DNA of 64,000 nucleotides from Balneolaceae bacterium (GCA_017643365.1 JAEPNO010000015.1:23867-87866), one strand, 5' to 3'; counted from the first letter of the stretch, positions 55,457-64,000 are shown. Notes: a model not told the origin generated them from the sequence alone. Program-made: numbers and translations.

Positions 55457-55550
55457 AAAAATCCTTGTAAAAAATGGTAGCGAACTAAACTTTTTAATTT
55501 TGGATGCGTCTTAGGAGCAGGTCATCTGAGAATCATTAAGGAGTATCAAT

Positions 55551-55733
55551 ATGGAAATCGCAAAACCAATATTCATCATCGTAGCAAGTTTAACTCTATT
55601 TGGTATTTTTGGAGGATTTGATCCTGCAAACACCATGTTAGAAACCGGATTAACCGCCATTGTGGTTGGCTTAATTTTTATGGGAATCACCATTCTTAAA
55701 GAAGTGAAAGACCAGCTACTTGCCAGATTATAA
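55551..55733 (+). CDS. Small membrane protein, 60 residues
   Basis: Two hydrophobic helices (PIFIIVASLTLFGIFGGFD and GLTAIVVGLIFMGITIL) with a charged C-terminus. The ATG follows a strong AAGGAG ribosome site. No family is recognised. A clear terminator follows at 55770-55803, so this is a single-gene transcript, and its short length is genuine. It shares with the next gene an early hydrophobic FFGIIGGF-like motif, so the two may be related. Confidence 0.8.
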   Translation: MEIAKPIFIIVASLTLFGIFGGFDPANTMLETGLTAIVVGLIFMGITILKEVKDQLLARL

Positions 55734-55769
55734 TAATTACTTCGTTAGTTAGTATATCTAAAGATTAAG

Positions 55770-55803
55770 GGTTTCGTTTCCGGGAGGAATCGAAACCTTT
55801 TTT
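55770..55803 (+). terminator. Intrinsic terminator after the 60-residue membrane protein
   Basis: A 7-bp stem (GGTTTCG with CGAAACC) with a 14-base loop is followed by six T. It closes the single-gene transcript on the plus strand. Confidence 0.8.
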
Positions 55804-55848
55804 GTTTCAGCACGTGAGTTTTTATATCTATTAATCAATTCAAGAGAT

Positions 55849-56136
55849 ATGAAAACATCACAACGTTTCTTTTTAATAGGCACCGCACTTTTTTTCTTCG
55901 GGATCATTGGTGGTTTTAGCCCTTACCTAAGCTGGGAGCATCGATTATTTAAAATTGCCATAGTTGGAACTTTTGCTACCATCGCCTGGATTCTAAAAAA
56001 CTCAAAAAAACAGAGCCGCCGGAAAACCGGATTAGTTGTAATCTTACTACTTGCAGCGGCTGTTGCCTATGCTGAACCTTTTGCAAGTGATTTCATTTTT
56101 GGGCATCATCACCATCATTTCTTTTGTGGGAAATAG
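55849..56136 (+). CDS. Small membrane protein with His-rich C-terminus
   Basis: A 95-residue protein with three hydrophobic helices (FFLIGTALFFFGIIGGFSPY, IAIVGTFATIAWILK, GLVVILLLAAAVAYAEPF). The C-terminus carries a run of five His (FGHHHHHFFCGK) that could bind a metal ion. It shares FFGIIGGF-like text with the preceding small gene. Function is unknown. It is read toward the GNAT gene 49 bases later. Confidence 0.7.
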   Translation: MKTSQRFFLIGTALFFFGIIGGFSPYLSWEHRLFKIAIVGTFATIAWILKNSKKQSRRKTGLVVILLLAAAVAYAEPFASDFIFGHHHHHFFCGK

Positions 56137-56185
56137 AATATTGCATATTCACACATTAGCATATTTATATTAATAATCGCTGATT

Positions 56186-56710
56186 ATGGACTCAAAAGTA
56201 CGTTTTAGAAAAGCGACAATAGAAGATAAAGCACTTTTGGAGTATTGGGACACCAAACAACATGTGATTGACTGCGACCCAAATGGGAGCTGGAATTGGG
56301 AAGAAGATTTGGCAAATGATTCAGAATTTGTTGAGCAGTATATCGCAATGTTGGATACTGAACCTTTGGGCTATTTGATGATTATCGATCCCGCTAACGA
56401 GCCTACTCATTATTGGGGTGACGTAGAGCAAAATCTTAGAGCCATCGATATTTGGATTGGAGAAGAACGAAATCTTGGGAAAGGATTTGGAACCGAAATG
56501 ATGAATCTTGCCCTTGAAAAATGCTTCACAGATTCTAAGGTAAATGCAGTGTTGATTGACCCACTCTCATCAAATAAAAAGGCCATTCGATTTTACGAGC
56601 GACTTGGATTCCGTTATGTGGAGACTAAATTTTTCGATGACGATGAGTGTTATGTCATGCGATTAGATCGTGAAGATTTTAGTATTCTTCAACGCAACAA
56701 TAAAACGTAA
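56186..56710 (+). CDS. GNAT acetyltransferase, AAC(6')-like
   Basis: A 174-residue acetyltransferase of the Acetyltransf_8 type. The motif A region is IDIWIGEERNLGKGFGTEMM, with the acetyl-CoA loop LGKGFGT, and motif B is SSNKKAIRFYERLGFR. These resemble aminoglycoside 6'-N-acetyltransferases, so it could modify an aminoglycoside, but in chromosomal settings such proteins often act on other amines. Resistance is not shown by the sequence. It precedes the thiopurine methyltransferase gene by 11 bases on the same strand. Confidence 0.82.
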   Translation: MDSKVRFRKATIEDKALLEYWDTKQHVIDCDPNGSWNWEEDLANDSEFVEQYIAMLDTEPLGYLMIIDPANEPTHYWGDVEQNLRAIDIWIGEERNLGKGFGTEMMNLALEKCFTDSKVNAVLIDPLSSNKKAIRFYERLGFRYVETKFFDDDECYVMRLDREDFSILQRNNKT

Positions 56711-56721
56711 TACAATCATAA

Positions 56722-57357
56722 ATGGATCAATCATATTGGCTGGATCGCTGGACAAACAAGCAAATCGGTTTCGATCAACTTGAGCCGAATCCATTACTTC
56801 AAACCCATTTCGATAAACTTAATTTAGATCAAAGAAGCACGGTGTTTGTCCCTTTAACCGGCAAGAACATTGATGTTGCTTGGCTGTTGGATCAAGGCTA
56901 CCGAGTGGTAGGTTGTGAGCTAAGTGAATTGGCAGTGCGTGAGTTATTTGACCTGCTTGATCTCAAGCCAACAATAACAGATTGGAAGTACGGAAAAGTA
57001 TTTTCTAATGATGCCATCACCATTTTTGTAGGCGATTTTTTTGAATTATCAACCGAGGATATTGGTCAAATTGATGGCATTTACGACCGAGCTTCGATGG
57101 TTGCCCTGCCAGATGATATGCGCAAAGATTACGCCCAACATCTTCTTTCAATAACAAAAAGAGCACCACAGCTTTTGATTGTCTTCGACTACGAACAGGA
57201 GTTGGTTCCCGGCCCACCCTTTTCCATCTCTGAAGATGAAATCGAATCACATTACTCCAACGTTTATTCTATCACAATCCTCGAAAAACGAAACATGACC
57301 GTTGGAATAAAAGGTACTGCTCCTGCTACAGAGAATGCGTGGTTGTTAACTCTGTGA
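56722..57357 (+). CDS. tpm: Thiopurine S-methyltransferase (Tpm)
   Basis: A 211-residue SAM-dependent methyltransferase. The start YWLDRWTNKQIGFDQLEPNP, then FVPLTGKNIDVAWLLDQGY (the SAM-binding loop), GCELSELAVRELF and YDRASMVALP match the bacterial thiopurine S-methyltransferase family. That family also methylates selenium and tellurium compounds, giving resistance to tellurite. It stands in a run of small plus-strand genes and is 11 bases after the GNAT gene. Confidence 0.92.
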   Translation: MDQSYWLDRWTNKQIGFDQLEPNPLLQTHFDKLNLDQRSTVFVPLTGKNIDVAWLLDQGYRVVGCELSELAVRELFDLLDLKPTITDWKYGKVFSNDAITIFVGDFFELSTEDIGQIDGIYDRASMVALPDDMRKDYAQHLLSITKRAPQLLIVFDYEQELVPGPPFSISEDEIESHYSNVYSITILEKRNMTVGIKGTAPATENAWLLTL

Positions 57358-57400
57358 GTACTTGACTCACCAAAAAGAATGTATTACAACCTCAAGAACC

Positions 57401-57642
57401 ATGCTAACACTTCGCCTAGATAAAAAAACTGAAAAAAAGCTCGAGCAAAGATCGCAGGCCTTAGGAATTTCTAAATCTGAGTTTGTCAGAAAGAGCATTC
57501 ACCATTATTTAACAGTTGAAGAACAACCTACCCCTACGAGTTAGGGAAAGATTTATTCGGAAAATTTGAAAGTGGAGACGGCACCCTTTCGCAGAATAAA
57601 CGCAGTAAGGTTTCTGAAAAAATTCGATCCAAAAAAGGATGA
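57401..57642 (+). pseudogene. VapB-like ribbon-helix-helix antitoxin with one-base deletion
   Basis: The frame from the ATG at 57401 has the ribbon-helix-helix start MLTLRLDKKTEKKLEQRSQA and SKSEFVRKSIHHYL, then stops after PTPTS at 57544. In the next frame the text continues YELGKDLFGKFESGDGTLSQ and KVSEKIRSKKG to a TGA at 57640-57642, the family's usual C-terminus. The frames join if one C is restored to the C4 run at 57531-57534 (giving PTPYELGKD). The restored stop overlaps the toxin ATG by four bases (ATGA), as expected for a vapBC pair. As read, the antitoxin is truncated while the toxin stays intact, so either the lesion is an error or the toxin is silenced another way. Confidence 0.85.
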
Positions 57643-58052
57643 GATTTTGCCTCATCGATACAGGTCCAATCGTTGCACTTTTTGATAAATCAGATGCCTA
57701 TCACGATCAAGCCTTAGAGTTTATCAGTGATTTTAAAGGCACATTGATCACTTCTTTAGCCACTATAACCGAAACTTTATACTTGCTCGATTTTAACCAA
57801 AATGCTCAACTGGCATTCCTAAAATGGATCGAAGCGGGCGCTGTACAAATTGAATCCATCGATCATGAAGATTTTGGCTCTTTGATTTCTAACTTCGAAA
57901 AATATGCCGATCGACCAATCGACTTCGCAGACGGTTGCCTTTTGGTTCTGGCCGAACGATTAGGCATTATCGATATCGCAACAATCGATAATGATTTTGA
58001 AAACTATCGATTGAGTAAAAACCGCACTTTCAGAATTCACGTCAAATCGTAA
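57639..58052 (+). CDS. PIN-domain toxin (VapC-like)
   Basis: A 137-residue PIN-domain nuclease. Acidic residues in family positions are LIDTGPIVALFDKSD (start), ETLYLLDF (Glu), DFADGCLLVLAE (Asp) and IATIDNDF (Asp). VapC toxins cut specific RNAs, often tRNA or rRNA. The ATG overlaps the end of the reconstructed antitoxin by four bases. It converges on clpB with a 32-base gap. The DNA holds no sign of damage in this gene. Confidence 0.9.
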   Translation: MRFCLIDTGPIVALFDKSDAYHDQALEFISDFKGTLITSLATITETLYLLDFNQNAQLAFLKWIEAGAVQIESIDHEDFGSLISNFEKYADRPIDFADGCLLVLAERLGIIDIATIDNDFENYRLSKNRTFRIHVKS

Positions 58053-58084
58053 TTCTTATTTCCAATATCATTAATCGTCCTTAC

Positions 58085-60721
58085 TCAATCCTCAACCCAT
58101 TCTTCCACATCGTTTACTATTTCCACAAAAATGATTTTATCGCCGGATTCTGCAACGGTAGCCTCGTACTCAACCGGATTATCAGAATCTCGCTTCAAAA
58201 GATGTGTGGCCAGCACGTTCGTGATATTCTGCTGAATCACACGCTTCAACGGGCGCGCGCCATACACGGGATCATACCCTCGTTCGGCCAGCCAATCTTT
58301 AACTGCATCGGGAACCGACAACGAAACTTTGCTCTTCGAAAGCAGTTGATGAACTCGCTTCAGCTGGATATCCACAATCGATCGAATATGTTTTCTCCCA
58401 AGCGGATGAAACACAGTGATGTCATCCACCCGATTCAAAAACTCCGGACGAATAGTGCGTTTTAATTGATCGATGAGCTGATTTTGAAGATCACGATATT
58501 GCTCGTCGCTAAGTTCGCCACCCGACTTTTCCATCTCGTTCACAATCAAATGCGAGCCAATGTTGCTGGTCATGATGATGATCGTGTTCTTGAAATCGAC
58601 CGTTGTTCCTTTGTTATCAGTGAGTCTACCATCATCTAACACCTGCAGCAAAATATTAAACACATCCGGGTGAGCTTTCTCGATTTCATCCAGCAAAATT
58701 ACCGAGTATGGATGTCGGCGCGCGGCTTCGGTTAACTGTCCACCTTCATCGTAACCCACGTAGCCCGGAGGCGCACCCACCAATCGACTTACCGAGTGCT
58801 TTTCCATGTATTCACTCATGTCGATGCGAATCATGGCGTTCGAATCGTTAAATAAAAACTCTGCCAGTGTACGTGCAAGCTCCGTTTTACCCACACCTGT
58901 TGAGCCTAGGAAAAAGAATGAACCGATGGGTCGGTCTTCATCCTGCAAACCTGCACGAGATCTCCGAACAGCGTTCGCCACAGCTTCAATTGCAATATCC
59001 TGTCCGATTACTCTTTTATGAAGCTCTTCTTCGAGCAATAGCAGTTTTTGTCGCTCAGATTGCAACATTTTAGTTACGGGAACTCCGGTCCAACGCGCTA
59101 CAATATCAGCAATGTCTTCGGCATCCACTTCTTCTTTCAGCAGCGACTTTTTCTCCTGCATTTCGTCCAGCTTTTCCTGTGCAGATGTCAAGTCTTTTTC
59201 GAGCTGGGTGATGGTTCCATACCGCAGTTCAGCAACCTTTTCGTAATTCCCTTCGCGCTCTGCTTTTTCAGCCTGATTGCGAGTCGTTTCGATAGCTTTT
59301 TTCAATTCCTGCGCTTTCTGGATCAAATCACGTTCCTGTTCCCACTGCACGCGCATAGCTTTGCGGGTTTCTTCCAGATCGGCTAATTCTTTTTCGATGC
59401 CCTGAATTTTCGAATCATCTTTTTCGCGCTTTAAAGCCTCTCGTTCAATTTCGAGCTGACGAATTTGGCGTTCTACCGCATCTAGTTCTTCGGGCAATGA
59501 GTCGATTTGCAAACGTAATCTCGAAGCAGCCTCATCAATTAAATCAATGGCTTTATCCGGTAAAAATCGATCAGCAATGTAACGGTGTGATAACTCTGCA
59601 GCAGCTACGATGGCGGAGTCGGTTATCCGCACCCCATGATGCACTTCGTAACGCTCTTGCAATCCACGCAAAATGGAAACAGTATCTTCGATGGTCGGCT
59701 CGCCAACCAATACCGTTTGTAATCGACGCTCTAGCGCTTTGTCTTTCTCAATGTACTTTCGATACTCATCAAGCGTGGTAGCACCGATAGCATGCATTTC
59801 GCCACGAGCTAGTGCCGGTTTCAAAATATTGGCGGCATCCATCGCACCTTCACTTGCTCCGGCTCCAACTAAGGTGTGGATCTCATCGATAAACAAAATG
59901 ATTTCGCCGTCTGATTCGGTGACTTCTTTCACCACGGCTTTTAGGCGTTCTTCAAACTCACCTCGGAATTTCGTACCCGCAACTAAAGCGCCCATATCAA
60001 GCGCTAAAATTCGTTTTGATTTGAGTCCTTCGGGCACATCTCCGCGTACAATTCGAAGTGCCATTCCTTCGGCGATAGCGGTTTTACCTACGCCCGGCTC
60101 TCCAATCAATACCGGGTTGTTTTTGGTTCGACGAGTAAGGATTTGCATCACGCGCCGGATTTCCTGATCTCGCCCAATCACCGGATCGAGTTTATTTTTC
60201 TCGGCTAATTCATTCAAATCACGGGCGTATTTATCTAGCGAAGCAAAACGACTTTCTGCGTTGGGGTCATCTACTTTGTGTCCGCCTCGTACGTCATCCA
60301 AAATCTTTAACATATTCTCTTTGGTGACTCCCTGATCGGTGAGCACTTTTGTGATCTCATCTTTCACCTGCACCAGGCCCAGCAACACATGCTCACTGCT
60401 GATGTATTGATCGCCCAAAGCCGTGGCCTCCTTTTGCGCGGTATCTAGTGCCGATTTTAAGTTCGGTGATAAATACTGACCTGAAACCGATGCTCCCTCT
60501 ACTCTCGGTAATCTTGCGAGCGAAATATCCACCACTTTTTCGATGCCGGCGGTATTGGCTCCAAGTTTACTAAACAATGTGTGCACAATGTTATCGCTGT
60601 CCATCAAAAATGCCTTCAACACATGGGCAGGCTCCATTGCTTGGTTATTCCCCGACTGCGCCAGCTCCAGCGATTGCTGAATGACTTCCTGTGCTTTTAA
60701 CGTGTATTTATTCAGATTCAT
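58085..60721 (-). CDS. clpB: ATP-dependent chaperone ClpB
   Basis: An 878-residue HSP100 chaperone. In order: a Clp N domain ([20 protein letters not shown]), the first AAA domain with GEPGVGKTA (207-214), the long coiled-coil middle domain (about 400-530), and the second AAA domain with [14 protein letters not shown] and [20 protein letters not shown]. It solubilises aggregated proteins with DnaK. No ClpP-binding loop is expected in ClpB. It is a single gene here, next to two other protein-quality genes (degQ and hsp20), which suggests a shared stress response. Promoter elements were not found. Confidence 0.97.
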   Translation of the reverse strand: MNLNKYTLKAQEVIQQSLELAQSGNNQAMEPAHVLKAFLMDSDNIVHTLFSKLGANTAGIEKVVDISLARLPRVEGASVSGQYLSPNLKSALDTAQKEATALGDQYISSEHVLLGLVQVKDEITKVLTDQGVTKENMLKILDDVRGGHKVDDPNAESRFASLDKYARDLNELAEKNKLDPVIGRDQEIRRVMQILTRRTKNNPVLIGEPGVGKTAIAEGMALRIVRGDVPEGLKSKRILALDMGALVAGTKFRGEFEERLKAVVKEVTESDGEIILFIDEIHTLVGAGASEGAMDAANILKPALARGEMHAIGATTLDEYRKYIEKDKALERRLQTVLVGEPTIEDTVSILRGLQERYEVHHGVRITDSAIVAAAELSHRYIADRFLPDKAIDLIDEAASRLRLQIDSLPEELDAVERQIRQLEIEREALKREKDDSKIQGIEKELADLEETRKAMRVQWEQERDLIQKAQELKKAIETTRNQAEKAEREGNYEKVAELRYGTITQLEKDLTSAQEKLDEMQEKKSLLKEEVDAEDIADIVARWTGVPVTKMLQSERQKLLLLEEELHKRVIGQDIAIEAVANAVRRSRAGLQDEDRPIGSFFFLGSTGVGKTELARTLAEFLFNDSNAMIRIDMSEYMEKHSVSRLVGAPPGYVGYDEGGQLTEAARRHPYSVILLDEIEKAHPDVFNILLQVLDDGRLTDNKGTTVDFKNTIIIMTSNIGSHLIVNEMEKSGGELSDEQYRDLQNQLIDQLKRTIRPEFLNRVDDITVFHPLGRKHIRSIVDIQLKRVHQLLSKSKVSLSVPDAVKDWLAERGYDPVYGARPLKRVIQQNITNVLATHLLKRDSDNPVEYEATVAESGDKIIFVEIVNDVEEWVED

Positions 60722-60811
60722 AAATTCCTCTCAGTTTCTTTTTTTCTGATTCTGTGATGTCCAAAACCATGCCCGAATTGTGGTTCTGACGGAATTGCAG
60801 TATCCTCAACT

Positions 60812-61384
60812 ATGCCACAAAACCTTCAGGAAATACCGGCCATTTTTCATAATTCTGAGACAGGAGCACCCATTGAGCGGTGTTTAATGTGTGATACCTA
60901 TTTACTTGATGACAAGGAATATATCATCGAAAAGGCGATGGTGAATTATCCAAATACTGGCACTACTGATTTAATTTGGGAATTTGCGATTTGTATGAGC
61001 TGTATGGACTCGGTAATGAACGAATATTCGAAAGAATCGCACCAGGCAATGAACGAATATTTTATGGATAACATGAATCTTGCCCGCCAATACAAACTGG
61101 CCAGAGAAAACAACTTTGATGTGAATGAGTGGCTGGCTTCTTGCCTGATTACCGGAAAGCCCAAAGACGATTGTTCGCAGTTTCAACTTACGGTGCAATG
61201 CAAAGGCGATAAAGCCATTTTCGACCGCACTCCTTTTTTAATTTCGGACGAAGCCATGGATGCCGTTACTGAATTGCTAAGTAATGCCACCATCGATGCG
61301 ATGAATAAATTCCGCGACGAGCATTTCCCTCCTCCCGAAGATCTTAGCCCTCTTTTCCGCGATCGCGATTTTGTGTTGATTTGA
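60812..61384 (+). CDS. Cys-pair hypothetical protein divergent from clpB
   Basis: A 190-residue soluble protein. Two Cys pairs (ERCLMCD at about 24-27 and ICMSCMDS at about 67-70) could form a zinc site, and the text between and after them is helical (SHQAMNEYFMDNMNLARQYK). The C-terminal segment ends HFPPPEDLSPLFRDRDFVLI. I do not recognise a family. Divergent from clpB with about 90 bases between, so the two may share a stress promoter. No membrane helices. Confidence 0.75.
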   Translation: MPQNLQEIPAIFHNSETGAPIERCLMCDTYLLDDKEYIIEKAMVNYPNTGTTDLIWEFAICMSCMDSVMNEYSKESHQAMNEYFMDNMNLARQYKLARENNFDVNEWLASCLITGKPKDDCSQFQLTVQCKGDKAIFDRTPFLISDEAMDAVTELLSNATIDAMNKFRDEHFPPPEDLSPLFRDRDFVLI

Positions 61385-61437
61385 TATTTTGACACAAAAG
61401 CACGGAAACACTAAAAAAAGTGTAGTATGGGAGTATC

Positions 61438-61465
61438 GTAAGGGCGTATCGCGATACGCCCTTAC
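61438..61465. repeat. 28-bp perfect palindrome
   Basis: The arms GTAAGGGCGTATCG and CGATACGCCCTTAC are perfectly complementary, with no spacer. The layout (GTAnGGRCGTAnnG arm) is that of the palindrome ending the array at 53401-53428, so the two belong to one repeat family. Upstream is a GACACAAAAGCACGGAAACAC segment like those at 50911 and 51205. Confidence 0.9.
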
Positions 61466-61516
61466 AGTACAACCACACTTGTAGACTAGACCTGCAAAAA
61501 CTTTAAAGGCATAAAA

Positions 61517-61547
61517 AAAGCTAAGACCGTATCAGGACCTTAGCTTT
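61517..61547 (-). terminator. Intrinsic terminator of degQ
   Basis: A 9-bp perfect stem (AAAGCTAAG with CTTAGCTTT) around a 13-base loop, followed on the minus strand by a T-run. It lies 38 bases past the protease stop codon. Confidence 0.8.
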
Positions 61548-61584
61548 GGCTTTTTCGGGGTACAATAAATAGATCAACAGTTAC

Positions 61585-63054
61585 TTAAAGCTCAAATGCG
61601 ATAAATTGTTTCACATTATTTCGCTCAATAGTTATTAAAATAGCTTTATCTCCATCCTCTACTGCATTTTGAACTTCTTGATAAAACTCGGATGGATTTT
61701 CAACTCTCTTACGCTTTACAGCTGTAATTACATCGCCTCTTCTCAATCCACGTTCGAAGGCATTACTACCTTGTTCTATGCTATTAACTACAACTCCTTC
61801 CGAATCGTTTCCTAGATTTAATTGATTTTTTATATCATTTGTTAAATCGGTTACAGTAAATCCTAAACGTTCATTTAAATCTCTTGCAGGTGTTGTATTA
61901 ACAGCGGCTAATTCGTTGGGTCGTTCGCCTAATTCAATGGTTAACTCCATATCGTCATCGCCACGAATGATTCCGATTTTAACAATATCTCCGGGTTTGA
62001 AGGCAGCAATTTTAGTACGAAATGCGTCCCAATCGCGTACAGGCTCGTTATTTAGGCTTACAATGATGTCATCTTCACGAAGCCCGGCTTTATCAGAAGG
62101 TCCATCTTCAACTACTTCGCCAACAATAATTCCGCGAGCATTGTCTAAGCCCAAGGCCATAGCCATGGTTTGATCAACTTCGCCACCAAAGTTCATTCCT
62201 AAATATCCACGCGAAACTTCACCGTCATCAATCAAATCGTCCATGATGCGCTTCGCCAGGTTTATTGGGATCGCAAAACCAATACCGTCGTTTCCACCTG
62301 AACGGGATGCAATAGCAGAATTAATTCCAACCAACTGTCCATTTAGATCGATGAGCGCTCCGCCTGAGTTTCCGGGATTAATCGCTGCATCGGTTTGGAT
62401 GTAATCACCATAAACGGTCAGATCGTTAAGAACTCGTCCTCGGGCACTAACAATCCCAAACGAAACGGTGTGTGCAAGATCGTTACTTAACGGACTTCCG
62501 ATCGCCAAAACAAAAGATCCTACTTTGGCATCGTCACTGTTTCCAAGTTCAATTGCCGGTAAGTTTTTACCATTGATTTTCAGCACCGCGATATCTGTTT
62601 GTGGATCGGCACCGATTAATTCTGCAGTAACCTCATCGCCATTATACAGGGTAATTTTGATCTCGTCGGTTTTATCAATTACGTGATTATTAGTAAGAAT
62701 GTATCCGTCATCAGATACAATAACACCAGAGCCTAAGCCTCGCTGTACTCTTTCTTGAGTTTCGGCATCAGGGCGTCCCCATGGGTTTCCAAAAAAGGAA
62801 AATGGATTTATTACACGCACTTCCTGAGTACGCTCTGTATTTACGGTAACTACCGCGGGGTTGGTTTTTTCGGCGATATCTACAATCGCATCGTTAAAAT
62901 CTTTGAGTGTTGCTACCGGTTTATTTTCCGCAGGAACAACTTTTGTGTCGTAAAAAGGTAAATCCACTTTAGAAAAGTCGGTGGTAGCATTTACTCCCAG
63001 CAGAAGTAAGATTGCAGCGGCAATTCCAAAAGCGTTTTTCATTGTTGTGCTCAT
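61585..63054 (-). CDS. degQ: Do/DegQ-family serine protease (HtrA)
   Basis: About 489 residues from the ATG at 63054 (a TTG at 63108 would add 18 residues). The start has a signal or anchor helix (NAFGIAAAILLLLGVNATTD). The protease domain has the catalytic His in GYILTNNHVI, Asp in TDIAVLKING and Ser in AAINPGNSGGAL. Two PDZ domains follow (GYLGMNFGGEVDQTM and the C-terminal GFTVTDLTNDIKN region with VNSIEQGSNAFERG). It degrades misfolded envelope proteins. It lies between ClpB and Hsp20, and its own terminator follows it. Confidence 0.96.
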   Translation of the reverse strand: MSTTMKNAFGIAAAILLLLGVNATTDFSKVDLPFYDTKVVPAENKPVATLKDFNDAIVDIAEKTNPAVVTVNTERTQEVRVINPFSFFGNPWGRPDAETQERVQRGLGSGVIVSDDGYILTNNHVIDKTDEIKITLYNGDEVTAELIGADPQTDIAVLKINGKNLPAIELGNSDDAKVGSFVLAIGSPLSNDLAHTVSFGIVSARGRVLNDLTVYGDYIQTDAAINPGNSGGALIDLNGQLVGINSAIASRSGGNDGIGFAIPINLAKRIMDDLIDDGEVSRGYLGMNFGGEVDQTMAMALGLDNARGIIVGEVVEDGPSDKAGLREDDIIVSLNNEPVRDWDAFRTKIAAFKPGDIVKIGIIRGDDDMELTIELGERPNELAAVNTTPARDLNERLGFTVTDLTNDIKNQLNLGNDSEGVVVNSIEQGSNAFERGLRRGDVITAVKRKRVENPSEFYQEVQNAVEDGDKAILITIERNNVKQFIAFEL

Positions 63055-63146
63055 AGTTGATGTATAGTTTGTAATTAAATTCGTTGCCCTAACGGACGTT
63101 TTCTTCAATTTTGTACGCGTTTGTACAGAGCTTTACATCTTGTAAC

Positions 63147-63182
63147 TAAAAAGAGCCGAGACCCGAGTCACAGGCCTCGGCT
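63147..63182 (-). terminator. Intrinsic terminator of hsp20
   Basis: A 7-bp stem (AGCCGAG with CTCGGCT) followed on the minus strand by five T. It lies just past the Hsp20 stop codon. Confidence 0.75.
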
Positions 63183-63204
63183 ATCCTTAACCTTATGATC
63201 GATA

Positions 63205-63633
63205 CTATGCTATTTCGATCTGCTTTTTCACTTTATCTTCGCTCTTATCTATGGTGATATTTAGAATACCATCCGCATATTTAGCAGCGATAGAGTCTTC
63301 GTCGATGGAATCCGGTAAGTGGAATGTTCTGGTGAATGTTCCAAATCTAGATTCTACTCGATGGTAGTTTTTACCATTATCTTTGTTTTCGAATTTGCGC
63401 TCACCTGAAATTGTGAGTCGTCCATTTTCGAGATCAACTTTGATTTCTTCTTTCTTCATGCCTGGTAGTTCTACAGAAAGCTCGAATTGATTTTCGGTTT
63501 CTGAGATATCCACGCTTGGCATAAATCCATCTTTCTTATAGGATGGAGCGTTTGAGAAAAACTCATTAAAGAGATCATCGAATGATCTTGAAAGTATGTC
63601 TGAATCTGGTCTTGAATATTTAATAAGTCCCAT
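63205..63633 (-). CDS. Small heat-shock protein Hsp20
   Basis: A 142-residue alpha-crystallin-domain chaperone. The domain (about 38-140) has VDISETENQFELSVELPGMK, the conserved ENGRLTISGERK, and the last strands FTRTFHLPDSIDEDSIAAKYADGILNIT. The N-terminal arm has SFDDLFNEFFSN. It binds unfolding proteins without ATP, and ClpB and DnaK can refold them later. It ends in its own terminator and is close to degQ and clpB, in a small stress group. Confidence 0.95.
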   Translation of the reverse strand: MGLIKYSRPDSDILSRSFDDLFNEFFSNAPSYKKDGFMPSVDISETENQFELSVELPGMKKEEIKVDLENGRLTISGERKFENKDNGKNYHRVESRFGTFTRTFHLPDSIDEDSIAAKYADGILNITIDKSEDKVKKQIEIA

Positions 63634-64000
63634 AATTGAACCTCTCGTTCTCTTGTTTAGTTATTTAGTTAGAATGATTGTTATCAAATTCGTTTGTAAT
63701 TATGCAACCGATGTGCCAACGTAAAAAAACGAGAAGGGTATGACATCCCGACAAACTGAAAATGAATTTTTTTCAGACAGGATTTCCGACGCTTGAAAGG
63801 ATGTCAGCTGTGTTTGCCGTGGCGACAGGATTTGGGAACCGGAATGGCAGAAAAGAAAGAATGAAAGATTTAAAATTAAAGATGAAAAATGGACAACAAC
63901 CTATTTTTCATCTTTAATCTTTCATCAATAGTGTCCTAAACGTTTTGAGTTTCTTTTAAATATAGCATTTCTAAGTCCGCAGGGTATATTATTTTCTATT
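63634..64000. other. Intergenic region upstream of hsp20, to window end
   Basis: No gene is seen. The 5' end should hold the hsp20 promoter. A TGACATCC/GGATGTCA pair (63741 and 63799) brackets a 51-base stretch, and a long inverted repeat lies at 63861-63925. Confidence 0.5.
63861..63925. repeat. Long inverted repeat
   Basis: The right arm ATTTTTCATCTTTAATCTTTCAT (63903-63925, 23 bases) pairs with the left arm at 63861-63890 after a seven-base bulge (TAAAATT region), with a 12-base loop. AT-rich arms of ATGAAAGATT and AAAGATGAAAAAT type are like those of IS-derived miniature elements, but no target duplication is visible. Confidence 0.6.

Overview
The window looks like a chromosome segment of a marine-type member of the Balneolales/Rhodothermota-Bacteroidota lineage. 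This is inferred from gene content: a TonB-dependent receptor with an N-terminal carboxypeptidase-like domain, LytTR two-component pairs, a Bacteroidota-type tyrosine recombinase, DUF4199, DUF6265 and PspC small proteins, a FadN-type beta-oxidation protein, weak Shine-Dalgarno signals and moderate-to-low GC. No rRNA or tRNA gene was recognised, so the placement is an inference.

Region 1 (1-9.0 kb) is an accessory island that ends in a tyrosine integrase (7629-8846). It carries a DUF433/HTH protein cut by the window edge, an unknown protein, an unusual amidohydrolase, type I methyltransferase and specificity genes (hsdM, hsdS) with no hsdR in the window, a putAbiC-type abortive-infection gene broken by one in-frame stop, and two small unknown genes. 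Region 2 (9.0-12.5 kb) is the tex gene set in repeat-rich intergenic DNA, with a 159-bp sequence repeated in direct orientation on both sides of it.

Region 3 (12.5-26.3 kb) centres on sugar metabolism: an NAD-binding SDR/DUF2867 protein, a Pfk-2-like kinase, a fructokinase-like kinase, an MFS sugar porter, a sugar-binding-protein/histidine-kinase fusion, a divergent TonB receptor, a lipoprotein-LytS-LytR operon and a GH13_4 amylosucrase. Together these could sense, import and split sucrose or a related sugar and phosphorylate the fructose. Region 4 (26.6-39.9 kb) holds a single-domain response regulator, an HK/OmpR pair, an FMN reductase, an M23 peptidase, RarA, and two unrelated photolyases (class II CPD and FeS-BCP type) on either side of small membrane and outer-membrane proteins.

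Region 5 (39.9-50.7 kb) is fatty acid and acyl-CoA metabolism: a tight minus-strand operon fadD-fadN-fadA-SDR, a divergent hotdog thioesterase, an acyl-CoA carboxylase beta subunit, a large acidic unknown protein and a lone ABC ATPase. Region 6 (50.7-58.1 kb) has a 303-bp tandem duplication, an M29 aminopeptidase, a membrane LuxR-type protein, a 25-bp tandem array, and a run of small plus-strand genes (DUF4199, two VOC proteins, DUF6265, GNAT, thiopurine methyltransferase) ending in a VapBC-like toxin-antitoxin pair whose antitoxin is frameshifted. Region 7 (58.1-64 kb) is a proteostasis group: ClpB, a DegQ/HtrA protease and Hsp20, with a Cys-pair protein of unknown function.

Three genes are broken by single lesions: an in-frame stop in the putAbiC gene, and one-base shifts in homopolymers in a membrane protein and in the antitoxin. 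Whether these are real or assembly errors matters for how they are read. The intergenic DNA holds several repeat families: GTTCGAT heptamers, an 8-bp microsatellite, GAGCCTGTCGA elements and 28-bp palindromes. I did not find a clear, complete, undescribed system. The best candidates for novelty are the island genes around hsdMS, the sugar-sensing kinase operon, and the palindrome-derived tandem array.
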